Assembly (NCBI GenBank): GCA_004552305.1
Contig: SFOX01000003.1
Span: 124,001 to 188,000, forward strand
Origin: Subdoligranulum variabile
GTDB lineage: Bacteria > Bacillota > Clostridia > Oscillospirales > Ruminococcaceae
Direction of reading: 5' to 3'
DNA length: 64,000 nt
A model generated the notes under the pieces. It was not told the origin of the DNA, did not search any database, and saw nothing but the letters and a program-made list of their open reading frames with translations. The number at the start of each line of letters is the position of its first letter. Positions within the stretch are counted from its first letter, which is position 1. Positions 32,978 to 41,807 of this stretch are shown piece by piece. The position numbers and the translations under genes are program-made.

Positions 32978-33794
32978 GGGCGTGACCTCCCTTCATATCC
33001 AGATTCTGCGATTCGTGGTTGGGGTCGGGGGTGTTGTACATCCCGCTGGTGTAGGCAAGGGTATCGGTGGTGTTCAGATCGTAGTTCTGCGGTCCGTCCA
33101 GTGCCTTTTCCCACAGGCGCAGCAGGTAGCTGGCCAGCAGCGTCATCGACAGGTAGATGACCATCACGATGGCAGCGCTCTCAAAATAGGTGTACAGCGC
33201 GCCGACAACGCTCTTGTGGACAAAGAACAGGTCGGTGATGGAAATGACCGACAGCACCGAGGTATCCTTGATGTTGATGATAAAGTTGTTGCCGATCTGC
33301 GGCACGATGTTGCGCAGCGCCTGCGGGAAGATGACGTGCAGCATCGTCTGCCAGTGGTTCATACCGATCGCCTTTGCGCCCTCGGTCTGACCGGGGTCAA
33401 TGGACACAATGCCGCCGCGCACGGTTTCTGCCATATAGGCGCCCGTGTTGATGGACACGATAAAGAACCCGGCGCTCCACATCCCCATCTTGATGCCGAA
33501 CACCTGCATCATACCGTAGTAGATGAACACCGCCTGCACTATCATGGGCGTGCCGCGGAACAATTCCACATAGCAGCGCAGGATAACGTGCAGCAGCTTG
33601 ATCAAAAAGCGCTTCCATGCGGGGTCGCGCTGCTTGTCAACGGGGATGGTCTGCAAAGCGCCGACGGCAAAGCCGATCACGCAGCCGAAAAACGTACCTA
33701 CCAGCGCCAGCAGCAGCGTCGTACCCGCGCCGCGCAGATAGCTGGGACCGTACTTGGCAAGAACCTTGGCGCAGTTTGCCATAAACAATTCCAT
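32970..33794 (-). CDS. Amino-acid ABC transporter permease
   Basis: 274 residues with about five hydrophobic helices and the EAA loop EGAKAIGMNHWQTMLHVIFPQALRNIVPQIGN of HisM/GlnP-type permeases; YVELFRGTPMIVQ is the family N-terminal signature. The C-terminal 45 residues (LDGPQNYDLNTTDTLAYTSGMYNTPDPNHESQNLDMKGGHAHV) form an unusual hydrophilic extension. A single permease gene implies a homodimer. It lies 70 bp downstream of the binding-protein gene, with a hairpin in between. Confidence 0.94.
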   Translation of the reverse strand: MELFMANCAKVLAKYGPSYLRGAGTTLLLALVGTFFGCVIGFAVGALQTIPVDKQRDPAWKRFLIKLLHVILRCYVELFRGTPMIVQAVFIYYGMMQVFGIKMGMWSAGFFIVSINTGAYMAETVRGGIVSIDPGQTEGAKAIGMNHWQTMLHVIFPQALRNIVPQIGNNFIINIKDTSVLSVISITDLFFVHKSVVGALYTYFESAAIVMVIYLSMTLLASYLLRLWEKALDGPQNYDLNTTDTLAYTSGMYNTPDPNHESQNLDMKGGHAHV

Positions 33795-33822
33795 GGAAAA
33801 TTCTCCTTTTGAACTGCCGCAG

Positions 33823-33847
33823 CCCCTGCCGCAAAAAACGGCAGGGG
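33823..33847 (-). terminator. Intercistronic hairpin between binding protein and permease
   Basis: CCCCTGCCG and CGGCAGGGG (9-bp stem, A-rich loop) without a U-tract. It probably stabilises the upstream binding-protein message so that it is made in excess. Confidence 0.6.
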
Positions 33848-33864
33848 CAAGGGCAGAAATGTTC

Positions 33865-34722
33865 TTATTCGCTCAGGGGCTGGGCGGCAATGGCTTCGTC
33901 CATCAGGTCGTTGTAGTCGTCGGCAGTCATACCGGCCAGTACCTTGTTGATGGCATCGCACAGGGCGGTGTTGCCCTTTTTCATCGAGATGCCGATGTTG
34001 ATGTCCTCCTGGCTGACTTGGAAGTCGTTCTCACCGCCGCCGAAATCCAGCAGCGTAAAGTCGGGGTAGGCGACCAGCGCGGCCTGGGCGGTGGGGCGGT
34101 CGGTGACGACTACGTCGCAGGCACCGCTGTTCAGCGCGACCAGCATGGCGGGCGCGGTTTCCTGTGCGGCAAGAATGTTGCCGTTGGGGATCTGCGGCAG
34201 GCAGTTGTCATACCAGATGGTACCCAGCTGGCTGGTAGCGGTGGCGCCGTCAAGGTCTGCCACGCTCTTGGCATCGGCGTACTTGCTGTCCTTCTTGACC
34301 AAGGTCACGATGGAGGCGTAGTAGTACGGGTCAGAGAAATCCACCTGCGCGGCGCGCTCGGCGGTGATGGACTGACCGGCAATGACGCAGTCCACATCGC
34401 CGCTGGTCACGGCGGGGATCAGGCTGTCCCAGTCCAGCTTGACGATCTGGACATTCTGCCCCAGCGCCTCGCCGATTTTCTTTGCCATAATAACGTCGTA
34501 GCCGTAGGCGTAGTCGCCGGAATCACGGATCTGAATGGCACCGTTGGCATCGTCACTCTGCGTCCAGTTGTAGGGGGCGTAGGCGCACTCCATGGCAACG
34601 GTCAGGGTGGTGGGGTCGCCGTCCCCGTCGGGGACGCTGGGATCCACGGCGCTCCCGCAGGCGGTCAGACCCAATGCCAAAACGGCGCTCAGCGCCAAGG
34701 CGGCAGTGTTCTTCAGTTTCAT
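33865..34722 (-). CDS. Amino-acid ABC transporter substrate-binding lipoprotein
   Basis: 285 residues. The signal peptide ends in the lipobox LTAC with Cys22 as the lipid anchor, so the mature protein sits on the outer face of the membrane. A family 3 solute-binding domain follows: AYAPYNW, GYDVIMAKKIGEALGQ, VDCVIAGQSITAERAAQVDFSDPYY and the C-terminal AINKVLAGMTADDYNDLMDE. The acidic linker (DPSVPDGDGD) is normal for lipoproteins. The substrate is a polar amino acid of unknown identity. It is the first gene of the importer operon, behind a leader with an attenuator. Confidence 0.94.
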   Translation of the reverse strand: MKLKNTAALALSAVLALGLTACGSAVDPSVPDGDGDPTTLTVAMECAYAPYNWTQSDDANGAIQIRDSGDYAYGYDVIMAKKIGEALGQNVQIVKLDWDSLIPAVTSGDVDCVIAGQSITAERAAQVDFSDPYYYASIVTLVKKDSKYADAKSVADLDGATATSQLGTIWYDNCLPQIPNGNILAAQETAPAMLVALNSGACDVVVTDRPTAQAALVAYPDFTLLDFGGGENDFQVSQEDINIGISMKKGNTALCDAINKVLAGMTADDYNDLMDEAIAAQPLSE

Positions 34723-34761
34723 AATGCACTCCTTTTCTTAAATCGCAAAATCCCTCTATAC

Positions 34762-34807
34762 TTCCAAAAAAGCCCCGGCATCCTTGGCGGAATACCGGGA
34801 CTTGGAA
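34762..34807 (-). promoter_or_regulatory. Attenuator-like terminator in the ABC importer leader
   Basis: In the leader RNA a long stem (TTCCAAGTCCCGG on one arm, CCGGGGC-TTTTTT-GGAA on the other) ends in a U-run, about 40 nt before the binding-protein start and 60 nt after the promoter. I recognise no known riboswitch or T-box signature (no AGGGTGGNACCGCG), so the sensing element is undetermined. Confidence 0.6.
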
Positions 34808-34870
34808 CCTAAAATGCAGCCTCCATATGCGGCACAGCGCGCAGCCGCGCCGTTGCGGCTTTACTAAGGT

Positions 34871-34899
34871 ATCATACGCCCATTGGGCGGATTTGTCAA
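34871..34899 (-). promoter_or_regulatory. Promoter of the amino-acid importer operon
   Basis: Minus-strand TTGACA (34894-34899), 17-bp spacer, TATGAT (34871-34876). The resulting leader is about 140 nt. Confidence 0.78.
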
Positions 34900-34938
34900 G
34901 AAGTATCCGTATTTTTATACAGGATATTCAAAATTGCG

Positions 34939-36669
34939 TCAGGCAGGGGCTTTTTCGCTGTTGAGTTTGCTTGCCCGGTAGCTCTTGACGCTGGTCACCA
35001 CAATGCTGATGCCCAGCACGATCAGCAGCACACCGATGATCAGCTGCAGACCGTTGGCGATGAACACCGCACCCCAAGTGGTTTCCCCGGCGGGGATACC
35101 CACCGCTGCGGCGGTGCGGATCGCCTTGACCATCGCCATAACGCGCTGCACCAGCGCGGTAAAGGTGACACAAAGCATAATGACCAGCGGGGGGAACAGC
35201 ATTTTGTTGCTGCGTCCGGTCACCTTCAGGAACACGCACAGGGTAACCAGCACCAACGCGCTCAGCAGCTGGTTGGCAGAGCCGAACAGCGGCCAGATGT
35301 TGGCATAGCCGATCTGGGTCAGCAGGAAGCCGAATGCCAGCGTCACAAAGGTGGAAAAATAGGTGTTGCACAGCAGCTTGCGCCAGCCCTCGGCATGCTG
35401 CATATCGTCCACGCTGAACAGCTCCTGAAAGCTCATACGTCCGATACGCGCCACAGCGTCCAAGCTGGTCAGCGCCAAGGCGGAAACGCACATCGTCATA
35501 AAGACAGTGGCGGCATAAACGGGTACGCCGAACATTTCAAAGAAGCCGGCAACGCCGCGGCTGAAGATCTGGAACGGGGTACCGGCGGCGGGGGTGCCGT
35601 CCGCTGCGGCGGCAGCGCCTGCCACGCAGAGCGCCAGCACGGCCAGCAGGCTTTCCAGCACCATGGCGCCGTAACCGACCTTGAGCATATCCTTTTCATT
35701 TTCCACGGTCTTGGACGACGTGCCGGAGGAAACCAGGCTGTGGAAGCCCGACACGGCACCGCACGCCACCGTGACGAACAGGATGGGGAACATCGTACCC
35801 AGCTTCTCGTTGGTAAAGCCGGTAAACACAGGCAGGTTCATCGTGGGGTGGGCGACCAGCAGACCGATGGCAGCGCCGCCGATCATACCGATAAACATAA
35901 AGGTGGTCATATAATCGCGCGGCTGCTTGAGCATCCACATCGGCAGCACGGCGGCAAAGAAGATATAGACAAAGGTGATGTAGCTCCAAGCCGCCTTGCC
36001 CAGAACCAGCGGGAGGTTGGCGCCCACGGCAAAGGACAGCGCCAGAAAGACGATGCCGCAAACAGCTTCCTTCCAGCCGGAGAAGTTGAATTTCTTCTGC
36101 ACAAAGCCGAACACAACGGCAAACAGCATAAACATAATGCTGACCATACCTGCCGCGCCGTTGGTGGTGGCAGCCTCGACGAGGGCGCCGTCGCTGCCGT
36201 AGGCGTTAAAGGTGCCTGCGACCATATCGGCAAAGGCGGCAATGACAATGCCGCAGAACAGCCAGCAAAACAGCAGGAACAGCTTGCGTCCCGCCTTGCC
36301 GATGTACTTTTCGATCAGCATACCCATGCTTTTGCCGTCGTTCTTGACCGAGGCATACAGCGCGCCGAAGTCGGTGACCGCGCCAAAGAAGATGCCGCCG
36401 ATCAGCACCCACAAAAGAACGGGCAGCCAGCCGAACGCGGCGGCTTGGATCGCACCGGTGACAGGACCCGCACCGGCAATGGAGGAGAACTGGTGGCTGA
36501 ACACCGTCCAGCCGTTGGTGGGGACATAATCCTTGCCGTCATTCAGGCGCACAGCCGGGGTCTTGGCGGCGGGGTCGATGCCCCATTTGTTGGCAAGCCA
36601 GCGACCATACCCGACATAGGCTGCTACCAGGCAGACCGCTGCGATCAAAACAATTGCGAGCGTATTCAT
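34939..36669 (-). CDS. cstA: Carbon starvation protein A (peptide/pyruvate permease)
   Basis: 576 residues with about fifteen membrane helices. The family pattern is clear: GWTVFSHQFSSIAGAGPVTGAIQAAAFGWLPVLLWVLIGGIFFGAVTDFGALYASVKNDGKSMGMLI near the N terminus and VACGAVSGFHSLVSSGTSSKTVENEKDMLKVGYGAMVLES in the middle. CstA proteins take up peptides or pyruvate during carbon limitation. The start at 36669 has AGAGGAAT upstream; the longer frame (34 more residues) runs back through the promoter region. It is monocistronic. Confidence 0.95.
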   Translation of the reverse strand: MNTLAIVLIAAVCLVAAYVGYGRWLANKWGIDPAAKTPAVRLNDGKDYVPTNGWTVFSHQFSSIAGAGPVTGAIQAAAFGWLPVLLWVLIGGIFFGAVTDFGALYASVKNDGKSMGMLIEKYIGKAGRKLFLLFCWLFCGIVIAAFADMVAGTFNAYGSDGALVEAATTNGAAGMVSIMFMLFAVVFGFVQKKFNFSGWKEAVCGIVFLALSFAVGANLPLVLGKAAWSYITFVYIFFAAVLPMWMLKQPRDYMTTFMFIGMIGGAAIGLLVAHPTMNLPVFTGFTNEKLGTMFPILFVTVACGAVSGFHSLVSSGTSSKTVENEKDMLKVGYGAMVLESLLAVLALCVAGAAAAADGTPAAGTPFQIFSRGVAGFFEMFGVPVYAATVFMTMCVSALALTSLDAVARIGRMSFQELFSVDDMQHAEGWRKLLCNTYFSTFVTLAFGFLLTQIGYANIWPLFGSANQLLSALVLVTLCVFLKVTGRSNKMLFPPLVIMLCVTFTALVQRVMAMVKAIRTAAAVGIPAGETTWGAVFIANGLQLIIGVLLIVLGISIVVTSVKSYRASKLNSEKAPA

Positions 36670-36730
36670 ATATATTCCTCTTTTCTTAAACCTCTCAAAA
36701 GACGCCTTGTCTATCTCTTGCGGTGTACTT

Positions 36731-36759
36731 ACTGTAACGCTTTGATGACAGTTTGTCAA
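36731..36759 (-). promoter_or_regulatory. Promoter of cstA
   Basis: Minus-strand TTGACA (36754-36759), 17-bp spacer, TACAGT (36731-36736). Confidence 0.75.
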
Positions 36760-36922
36760 CGGTTTGTTCACATTTTAGCAATTTAGTAAAATTCACGTTA
36801 CAAATGAGAAAAACTATCGTCACATTTGTCAAAAGAGATGCCTCTGTTCAGAATTTCCCCCTGCCATTTACCTTTCCACCGTTCAAGGCTTGCTTTTTCG
36901 CGCTGCTTACACAAAATAATTG

Positions 36923-36951
36923 TTGCTTTTTTGTCAAAGTCAATGTATAAT
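36923..36951 (+). promoter_or_regulatory. Promoter of fba
   Basis: TTGCTT (36923-36928), 17-bp spacer, TATAAT (36946-36951). The AT-rich 243-bp gap between cstA and fba holds no gene. Confidence 0.65.
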
Positions 36952-37014
36952 AGATACATAAGCGCGCAGAGTTCTTCTGCGGCTGGCTTTTATGATTAAC
37001 TGGAGGTATGAACA

Positions 37015-37878
37015 ATGCTGGTAAATGCAACCAATATGCTGCTCAAAGCACGCGACGGCCACTATGCGGTCGGTCAGTTCAACATCAACAATCTGGAATG
37101 GACCAAGAGCATCCTGCTCACCGCACAGGAGATGAACTCCCCTGTGATCCTCGGCGTTTCCGAGGGTGCCGGCAAGTACATGACCGGCTTCAAGACGGTT
37201 GCCGCTATGGTCAAGGCCATGGACGAGAGCCTGGGCATCACCGTTCCCGTCGCCCTGCATCTGGATCACGGCTCCTACGAGGGTGCTAAGGCCTGCGTCG
37301 CCGCCGGCTTCACCTCCATTATGTTCGACGGCAGCCACTACGCCATCGAGGAGAACGTTGCCAAGACCACCGAGCTGGTCGCTCTGGCACATGACCACGG
37401 TCTGTCCATCGAGGCCGAGGTCGGCTCCATCGGCGGCGAGGAGGACGGCGTCATCGGTATGGGCGAGGTCGCCGATCCCGCTGAGTGCGCCAAGATCGCC
37501 GCGCTGGGCATCGACTTCCTGGCTGCCGGCATCGGCAACATCCACGGCAAGTACCCCGCCAACTGGAAGGGTCTGGACTTCGAGGCGCTGGATCGCATCC
37601 ACGCCGCCACCGACAACATTCCTCTGGTTCTGCACGGCGGCACCGGCATCCCCGCCGAGATGATCAAGAAGGCCATCGCTCTGGGCGTTTCCAAGATCAA
37701 TGTCAACACCGAGTGCCAGCTCAGCTTTGCTGACGCCACCCGCAAGTATATCGAAGCCGGCAAGGATCTGCAGGGCAAGGGCTTTGACCCCCGCAAGCTG
37801 CTGGCTCCCGGCGCCGATGCCATCAAGGCTACCGTGCGCGAGAAGATCGAGCTGTTCGGTTCTGCCAACAAGGCTTGA
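37015..37878 (+). CDS. fba: Fructose-bisphosphate aldolase, class II
   Basis: 287 residues, class IIA/B zinc aldolase. Zinc and substrate motifs are VALHLDHGSYEGAKACVAAGFTSIMFDGSHYAIEEN, EAEVGSIGGEEDGVIG, LAAGIGNIHGKYP, LVLHGGTGIPAEMIKKAIALGVSKINVNTE. It cleaves fructose-1,6-bisphosphate in glycolysis. Codon choice is strongly optimised, as in the GGGtGRT pair, fitting a highly expressed enzyme. GGAGG lies upstream of the ATG, and a strong terminator follows, so it is a single-gene unit. Confidence 0.97.
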   Translation: MLVNATNMLLKARDGHYAVGQFNINNLEWTKSILLTAQEMNSPVILGVSEGAGKYMTGFKTVAAMVKAMDESLGITVPVALHLDHGSYEGAKACVAAGFTSIMFDGSHYAIEENVAKTTELVALAHDHGLSIEAEVGSIGGEEDGVIGMGEVADPAECAKIAALGIDFLAAGIGNIHGKYPANWKGLDFEALDRIHAATDNIPLVLHGGTGIPAEMIKKAIALGVSKINVNTECQLSFADATRKYIEAGKDLQGKGFDPRKLLAPGADAIKATVREKIELFGSANKA

Positions 37879-37905
37879 TCTCTGCCGTAATACCGCAATA
37901 AATTT

Positions 37906-37935
37906 GCCCGCAGGCGTTTTTGCCTGCGGGCTTTT
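37906..37935 (+). terminator. Terminator of fba
   Basis: GCCCGCAGGC (37906-37915) and GCCTGCGGGC (37922-37931), then TTTTGCTTT. Confidence 0.88.
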
Positions 37936-37998
37936 GCTTTGCCGCGTCGGTGGCACAAACCGCCGCTCCTGCATAACCTGAGGGCAGGAGGTGTTTGT

Positions 37999-40623
37999 AT
38001 GCCCACTGGCAGTATTTTTGTCTATGTTTCGGTGGCGGGGCAGGCGGCGCCGCTGCCCGGTGCACACGTGCAGCTGTTTTCGGAGGCGGACGCTGCGCTG
38101 CAAAGCCTTACCGCCGACGAAAACGGTCTTGCCGCCTTTGATGCCCTGCCCGCGCCCGACAGGCAGTACAGTTTAAGTGAATCCAACACGCAGGTGCGCC
38201 CGTACAGCGTGTATGGGCTTGCCGTTTCCGCCGACGGCTGGCAGACCCATCGGCTGGCTGGCGTGCAGGTGTTCGACGGTCAGCAGACGGTGGCGCGGGT
38301 GGAGCTTCTGCCCGCAGAGGTCGCCGCTTACAGTAGCCAGGGCGATGTCACGGAGATACCGCCCCACGCCCTGTTTGCCGGGGACGGCGGCACCGGTCCC
38401 GCCCCGCTGGAGTTTGACCCCGGCAAGGTGCTGAACGAGGTCGTCATCCCGCGCAAGATCACCGTGCATCTGGGGCGTCCCAGCGCAAATGCCCGCAATG
38501 TGACGGTAAGCTTTCAGCACTACATTGCCAATGTTGCCTCCAGCGAGGTGTACCCCACCTGGCCCGAGCAAGCCCTGCGCGCCAATATTTTGGCCCAAAT
38601 CAGCTTGGCGCTCAACCGCATCTGGACCGAATGGTACCCCAGCCGGGGCTATACCTTTAATATCACCGGCTCGCCGGGGGTCGATCAGGCGTATGTGGCG
38701 GGGCGCACCGTTTTTGCGGTGATGGAGCGCCTGACCGCCGAGCTGTTTACCACCTATGTCCGGCGCAGCGGCGACCGCGAGCCGTACTATACCGAATACT
38801 GCGACGGGCGCACGGTGACCTGCCCGGGTATGAAGCAGTGGGGAACCGTGACCCTCGCCAAGGAGGGCAAAAACGCCCTGCAAATTTTGCGCTATTACTA
38901 CGGCGACCGGGTGCAGCTTGTGACCAGCCGCAACATTGCCGCCATTCCGTCCAGCTATCCGGGCAGCAGCTTAAAACGCGGCAGCACCGGCACGGCGGTG
39001 CGCATAATCCAGCGGCAGCTTTCCCGCATTGCCAAGGATTACCCGTCCTTCGGCAAGCCCGCCGTGACCGGACATTTTGACGAAACCACCGAAACCGCCG
39101 TCAAGCGCTTTCAGCGCCAGTTCGGTCTGAACGTCGACGGCGTGGTGGGCAAGGCGACGTGGTACAAGATTAGCTACATCTATGTCAGCGTCAAGGACTT
39201 GGCAGAGCTGACCAGCGAGGGCGAAACCGCCGAAGGGGCGCAGTCTGCCGGGTCGTGGCCGGGTACGGTGCTGCGGCGCGGCTCCACAGGCAGCCATGTG
39301 GAGCAGGTGCAGTTCTGGCTCAGCGGGCTTGCCCAGTACGACAGCGCACTGCCCGACCCCGGCGTGGACGGGCGGTTTGGTCCCGCAACCGAGCGCGCCG
39401 TGCGCAGCTTTCAGCGTGCCAACGCCCTGACCGAGGACGGTGCCGTGGGGCGCGTGACGTGGCAGACGCTGTACCGCGCCTGGGTGCAGCAACAAAGCGA
39501 CCTCGGCGGCACCGCATGGCCGGGGCGGGTGCTGCAGCAGGGTGCTGCCGGGCAGGAGGTCCGGCTGCTGCAATTCTGGCTGCGGCTGGCGGCAGACAAC
39601 TACAGCGCGCTGTCCCCTGTGGAGGTGGACGGACAGTTCGGTGCCGCCACCACCCGCGCCGTGCAGGCGTTCCAGACACAGTTCGGGCTGAATGCCGATG
39701 GCATCGTGGGGCGCACAACGTGGAACAAGCTCAAGGAGGTCGGCTTGGCAGTCGCCAATGACCTTGTCGCCCCCGACACCGCCCCCGGGCAGTTTCCCGG
39801 CACGATGCGGCAGGGCAGCAGCGGCAGGGGCGTGCGCGCCGTGCAGTTTTACCTGCGGCGGCTGGCGGCGTATTACAGCAACATCCCCGCCGTCACGGTG
39901 GACGGTCGCTACGGTGCCGCCACGACCCGCGCTGTCCGCGCATGGCAGGAGCAGGCAGGGCTTACCGTGGACGGCACGGTGGGCAGCCTGACATGGCAAA
40001 GCCTGTATGACGCCGTGCAAAAGTTGGACACCAGCGGGGCGGTGGTGCGCGCTGCCGCCCTGCCCGCGCTGACGCGCACCCTGAAACCAGGGGACAGCGG
40101 CACCGATGTGCTGCGCTTAAACCGCACCCTGCTGTTCTTGGGGCAGTGGCTGCCGGACATCACCTTTTTAAGCAGCTTTGCCCCCAGCGACACCTTTGAC
40201 CCCGAGCTGGAGATCGCCGTGCGCAGCGCACAAAATTACTTCAGTATGCCGGAAACCGGGCAGGTCACACCAGAGGATTGGCGTGTCTTTGCCGGAGTCG
40301 CCAGGGAGCTGTTTGCCGCCAACCCCGCAGCCGCCGCGCCCGAGCCGTACGGGGGATGGCCTGCCGCCGCGCTGACGGTGGGCAGCAGCGGTCCTGCCGT
40401 TTTGCAGGTGCAGCGCTGGCTGAACCTGCTGGCGCAGGTGGATCAGACCGCCGACTTTGTGCCGGAAACCGGGCATTTTGACGAGATCACCCGCCAAGCG
40501 CTGGAAAGCTACCAGCTTACCGCCGGCTTGCAGCCCCTGGGCGTGGTAGATGCCGACACATGGCAAAGCCTGCAGCTCGCCGCCGAGCAGCTTTGCCGCA
40601 AACCGCAGCAGGGGGAGGGGTAA
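37999..40623 (+). CDS. Multi-module peptidoglycan-binding protein with SpoIID-like domain (SleC-like)
   Basis: 874 residues from the ATG at 37999, which has GGCAGGAGGTG upstream. Residues 1-105 look like a carboxypeptidase-regulatory-like beta domain (GAHVQLFSEADAALQSLTADENGLAAFDALP). Residues about 140-300 resemble SpoIID/LytB: RANILAQISLALNRIW and CPGMKQWGTVTLAKEGKNALQILRYYYG. Then six PG_binding_1 modules follow at about 320-392, 421-495, 510-583, 600-672, 692-770 (degenerate) and 789-865, most with the DGxxGxxTW ending. This resembles the clostridial cortex-lytic enzyme SleC. There is no signal peptide, so export or a forespore/mother-cell role is uncertain. It is followed 4 bp later by an M15 peptidase gene. 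Confidence 0.8.
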   Translation: MPTGSIFVYVSVAGQAAPLPGAHVQLFSEADAALQSLTADENGLAAFDALPAPDRQYSLSESNTQVRPYSVYGLAVSADGWQTHRLAGVQVFDGQQTVARVELLPAEVAAYSSQGDVTEIPPHALFAGDGGTGPAPLEFDPGKVLNEVVIPRKITVHLGRPSANARNVTVSFQHYIANVASSEVYPTWPEQALRANILAQISLALNRIWTEWYPSRGYTFNITGSPGVDQAYVAGRTVFAVMERLTAELFTTYVRRSGDREPYYTEYCDGRTVTCPGMKQWGTVTLAKEGKNALQILRYYYGDRVQLVTSRNIAAIPSSYPGSSLKRGSTGTAVRIIQRQLSRIAKDYPSFGKPAVTGHFDETTETAVKRFQRQFGLNVDGVVGKATWYKISYIYVSVKDLAELTSEGETAEGAQSAGSWPGTVLRRGSTGSHVEQVQFWLSGLAQYDSALPDPGVDGRFGPATERAVRSFQRANALTEDGAVGRVTWQTLYRAWVQQQSDLGGTAWPGRVLQQGAAGQEVRLLQFWLRLAADNYSALSPVEVDGQFGAATTRAVQAFQTQFGLNADGIVGRTTWNKLKEVGLAVANDLVAPDTAPGQFPGTMRQGSSGRGVRAVQFYLRRLAAYYSNIPAVTVDGRYGAATTRAVRAWQEQAGLTVDGTVGSLTWQSLYDAVQKLDTSGAVVRAAALPALTRTLKPGDSGTDVLRLNRTLLFLGQWLPDITFLSSFAPSDTFDPELEIAVRSAQNYFSMPETGQVTPEDWRVFAGVARELFAANPAAAAPEPYGGWPAAALTVGSSGPAVLQVQRWLNLLAQVDQTADFVPETGHFDEITRQALESYQLTAGLQPLGVVDADTWQSLQLAAEQLCRKPQQGEG

Positions 40624-40627
40624 GGCT

Positions 40628-41317
40628 ATGGCAAAATTGCTTGTGTACGACAGCTACAACGACAAATTTTACAAATACACCTTAAACGAAAACGACCCCA
40701 TGCCGTACAGCTACGGCACCACCCTGAGCATGCGGGAGTTCCGCGGCTCCAGCGGTGCCAACGTGCTGTGGACGACTACCGCCGCCATGGAGGCATGGAA
40801 CCTGACCCGCCGCACCTATGGCGGCGGCATTCCCGTGGGGTACGCCTTCAAGCGCATCTGGGAGGGCGGTCACGGCACCGCCAGCCAGCACTACGCGGGG
40901 GTATCCTTTGATGTGGGGCAGGGTACCAACAACGCGATACGGCGCAAAATCTACAATGCTGCCCTGCGCAGCGGCGCGTGGGGCTATGTGGAGCCGCTTT
41001 CCATGACGCCCACTTGGGTACACTTTGACCGCCGCTACGGCACCCCCGCCTGCGCGGGTACCACCGCGGGCTATCCCACCCTGCGCCGGGGACGCCGCAG
41101 CACCTATGTACTGATTCTGCAGGATGCCCTGAACGCGCTCGGCTACTCGACCGGCACGCTGGACGGCGTGTTCGGCGCACGGACGGAAAGCGCCCTGAAA
41201 GCCTGCCAGCGCCGCTTCGGACTGACGGCGGACGGCATCTGCGGCTGCGCCAGCTGGAAAAAAATCACATCCGCCGTATTGGGCATCGGACGCACCTCCA
41301 CCGTGATAGACCGCTGA
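40628..41317 (+). CDS. M15-type D-Ala-D-Ala carboxypeptidase with peptidoglycan-binding domain
   Basis: 229 residues. The M15/VanY-like zinc site is visible as H88 and D95 in SQHYAGVSFDVG and H132 in TWVHFDRR. Residues about 150-215 are a PG_binding_1 module (LRRGRRSTYVLILQDALNALGYSTGTLDGVFGARTESALKACQRRFGLTADGICGCASWKKI). It would trim wall peptides. No signal peptide is visible, as for its upstream partner, and the two share an operon, so they probably act at the same place. The ribosome site is the GGGGAGGGG overlapping the previous stop. Confidence 0.82.
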   Translation: MAKLLVYDSYNDKFYKYTLNENDPMPYSYGTTLSMREFRGSSGANVLWTTTAAMEAWNLTRRTYGGGIPVGYAFKRIWEGGHGTASQHYAGVSFDVGQGTNNAIRRKIYNAALRSGAWGYVEPLSMTPTWVHFDRRYGTPACAGTTAGYPTLRRGRRSTYVLILQDALNALGYSTGTLDGVFGARTESALKACQRRFGLTADGICGCASWKKITSAVLGIGRTSTVIDR

Positions 41318-41327
41318 TTTTCCCATC

Positions 41328-41417
41328 GCACGATGCTGCACCGGCACCGTGCGGTTTTTATATGGATTTTTGTATTTTCGGTGTCCCGCCGTCCGTCGGC
41401 GGGATTTTTGGTTTTTT
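41328..41417 (+). terminator. Tandem terminators after the cell-wall operon
   Basis: First hairpin CGCACG (41328-41333) with CGTGCG (41348-41353) followed by GTTTTTA; second CCCGCCG (41385-41391) with CGGCGGG (41397-41403) followed by ATTTTTGGTTTTTT. Confidence 0.72.
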
Positions 41418-41478
41418 CGCGCAATCGCGTTGGGTTTTTTTGCCAAAAATAATCACATTGCCCACTTGACAAGCCCCC

Positions 41479-41594
41479 TTATCCAAACTGTTGAGTGGAA
41501 AAGTTTTCCACGTTTTGTGGAAAACTGACTCGCTTCGGGTAGAAAAACCTTGCCGTTACGGTAGTTTTTAACACTTTCCACAGAGTTTTCCACA
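41479..41594. other. Cluster of DnaA-box-like 9-mers in a 490-bp gene-free gap
   Basis: TTATCCAAA (41479), CTTTTCCAC on the minus strand (41495-41503), TTTTCCACG (41504), TTTTCCACA on the minus strand (41516-41524), CTTTCCACA (41574) and TTTTCCACA (41586) crowd into 116 bp. Two of them also form a dyad (41503-41526). The rest of the gap between 41417 and the rlmB promoter shows no gene. Confidence 0.4.
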
Positions 41595-41734
41595 CAGGGA
41601 AAACTCGCCCGCTTCTACGCTTTGTATAAAGTGCGATGCATCGCGGGGCGGCACTTTTGGCTATGTATTTTTGTTGTATTTTGGGGCATCTTGTAAATTT
41701 TGGCACAAATTTGCGGCAAAGCCGTAAAAAAAGA

Positions 41735-41763
41735 TAGCCACGGCGCGGCAAATGTGGTATACT
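41735..41763 (+). promoter_or_regulatory. Promoter of rlmB
   Basis: TAGCCA (41735-41740), 17-bp spacer, extended -10 TGG-TATACT (41758-41763). Confidence 0.5.
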
Positions 41764-41807
41764 TGTATCTGTATAAGAATGACAAACTATTGGCAGGAGG
41801 CCCATCC

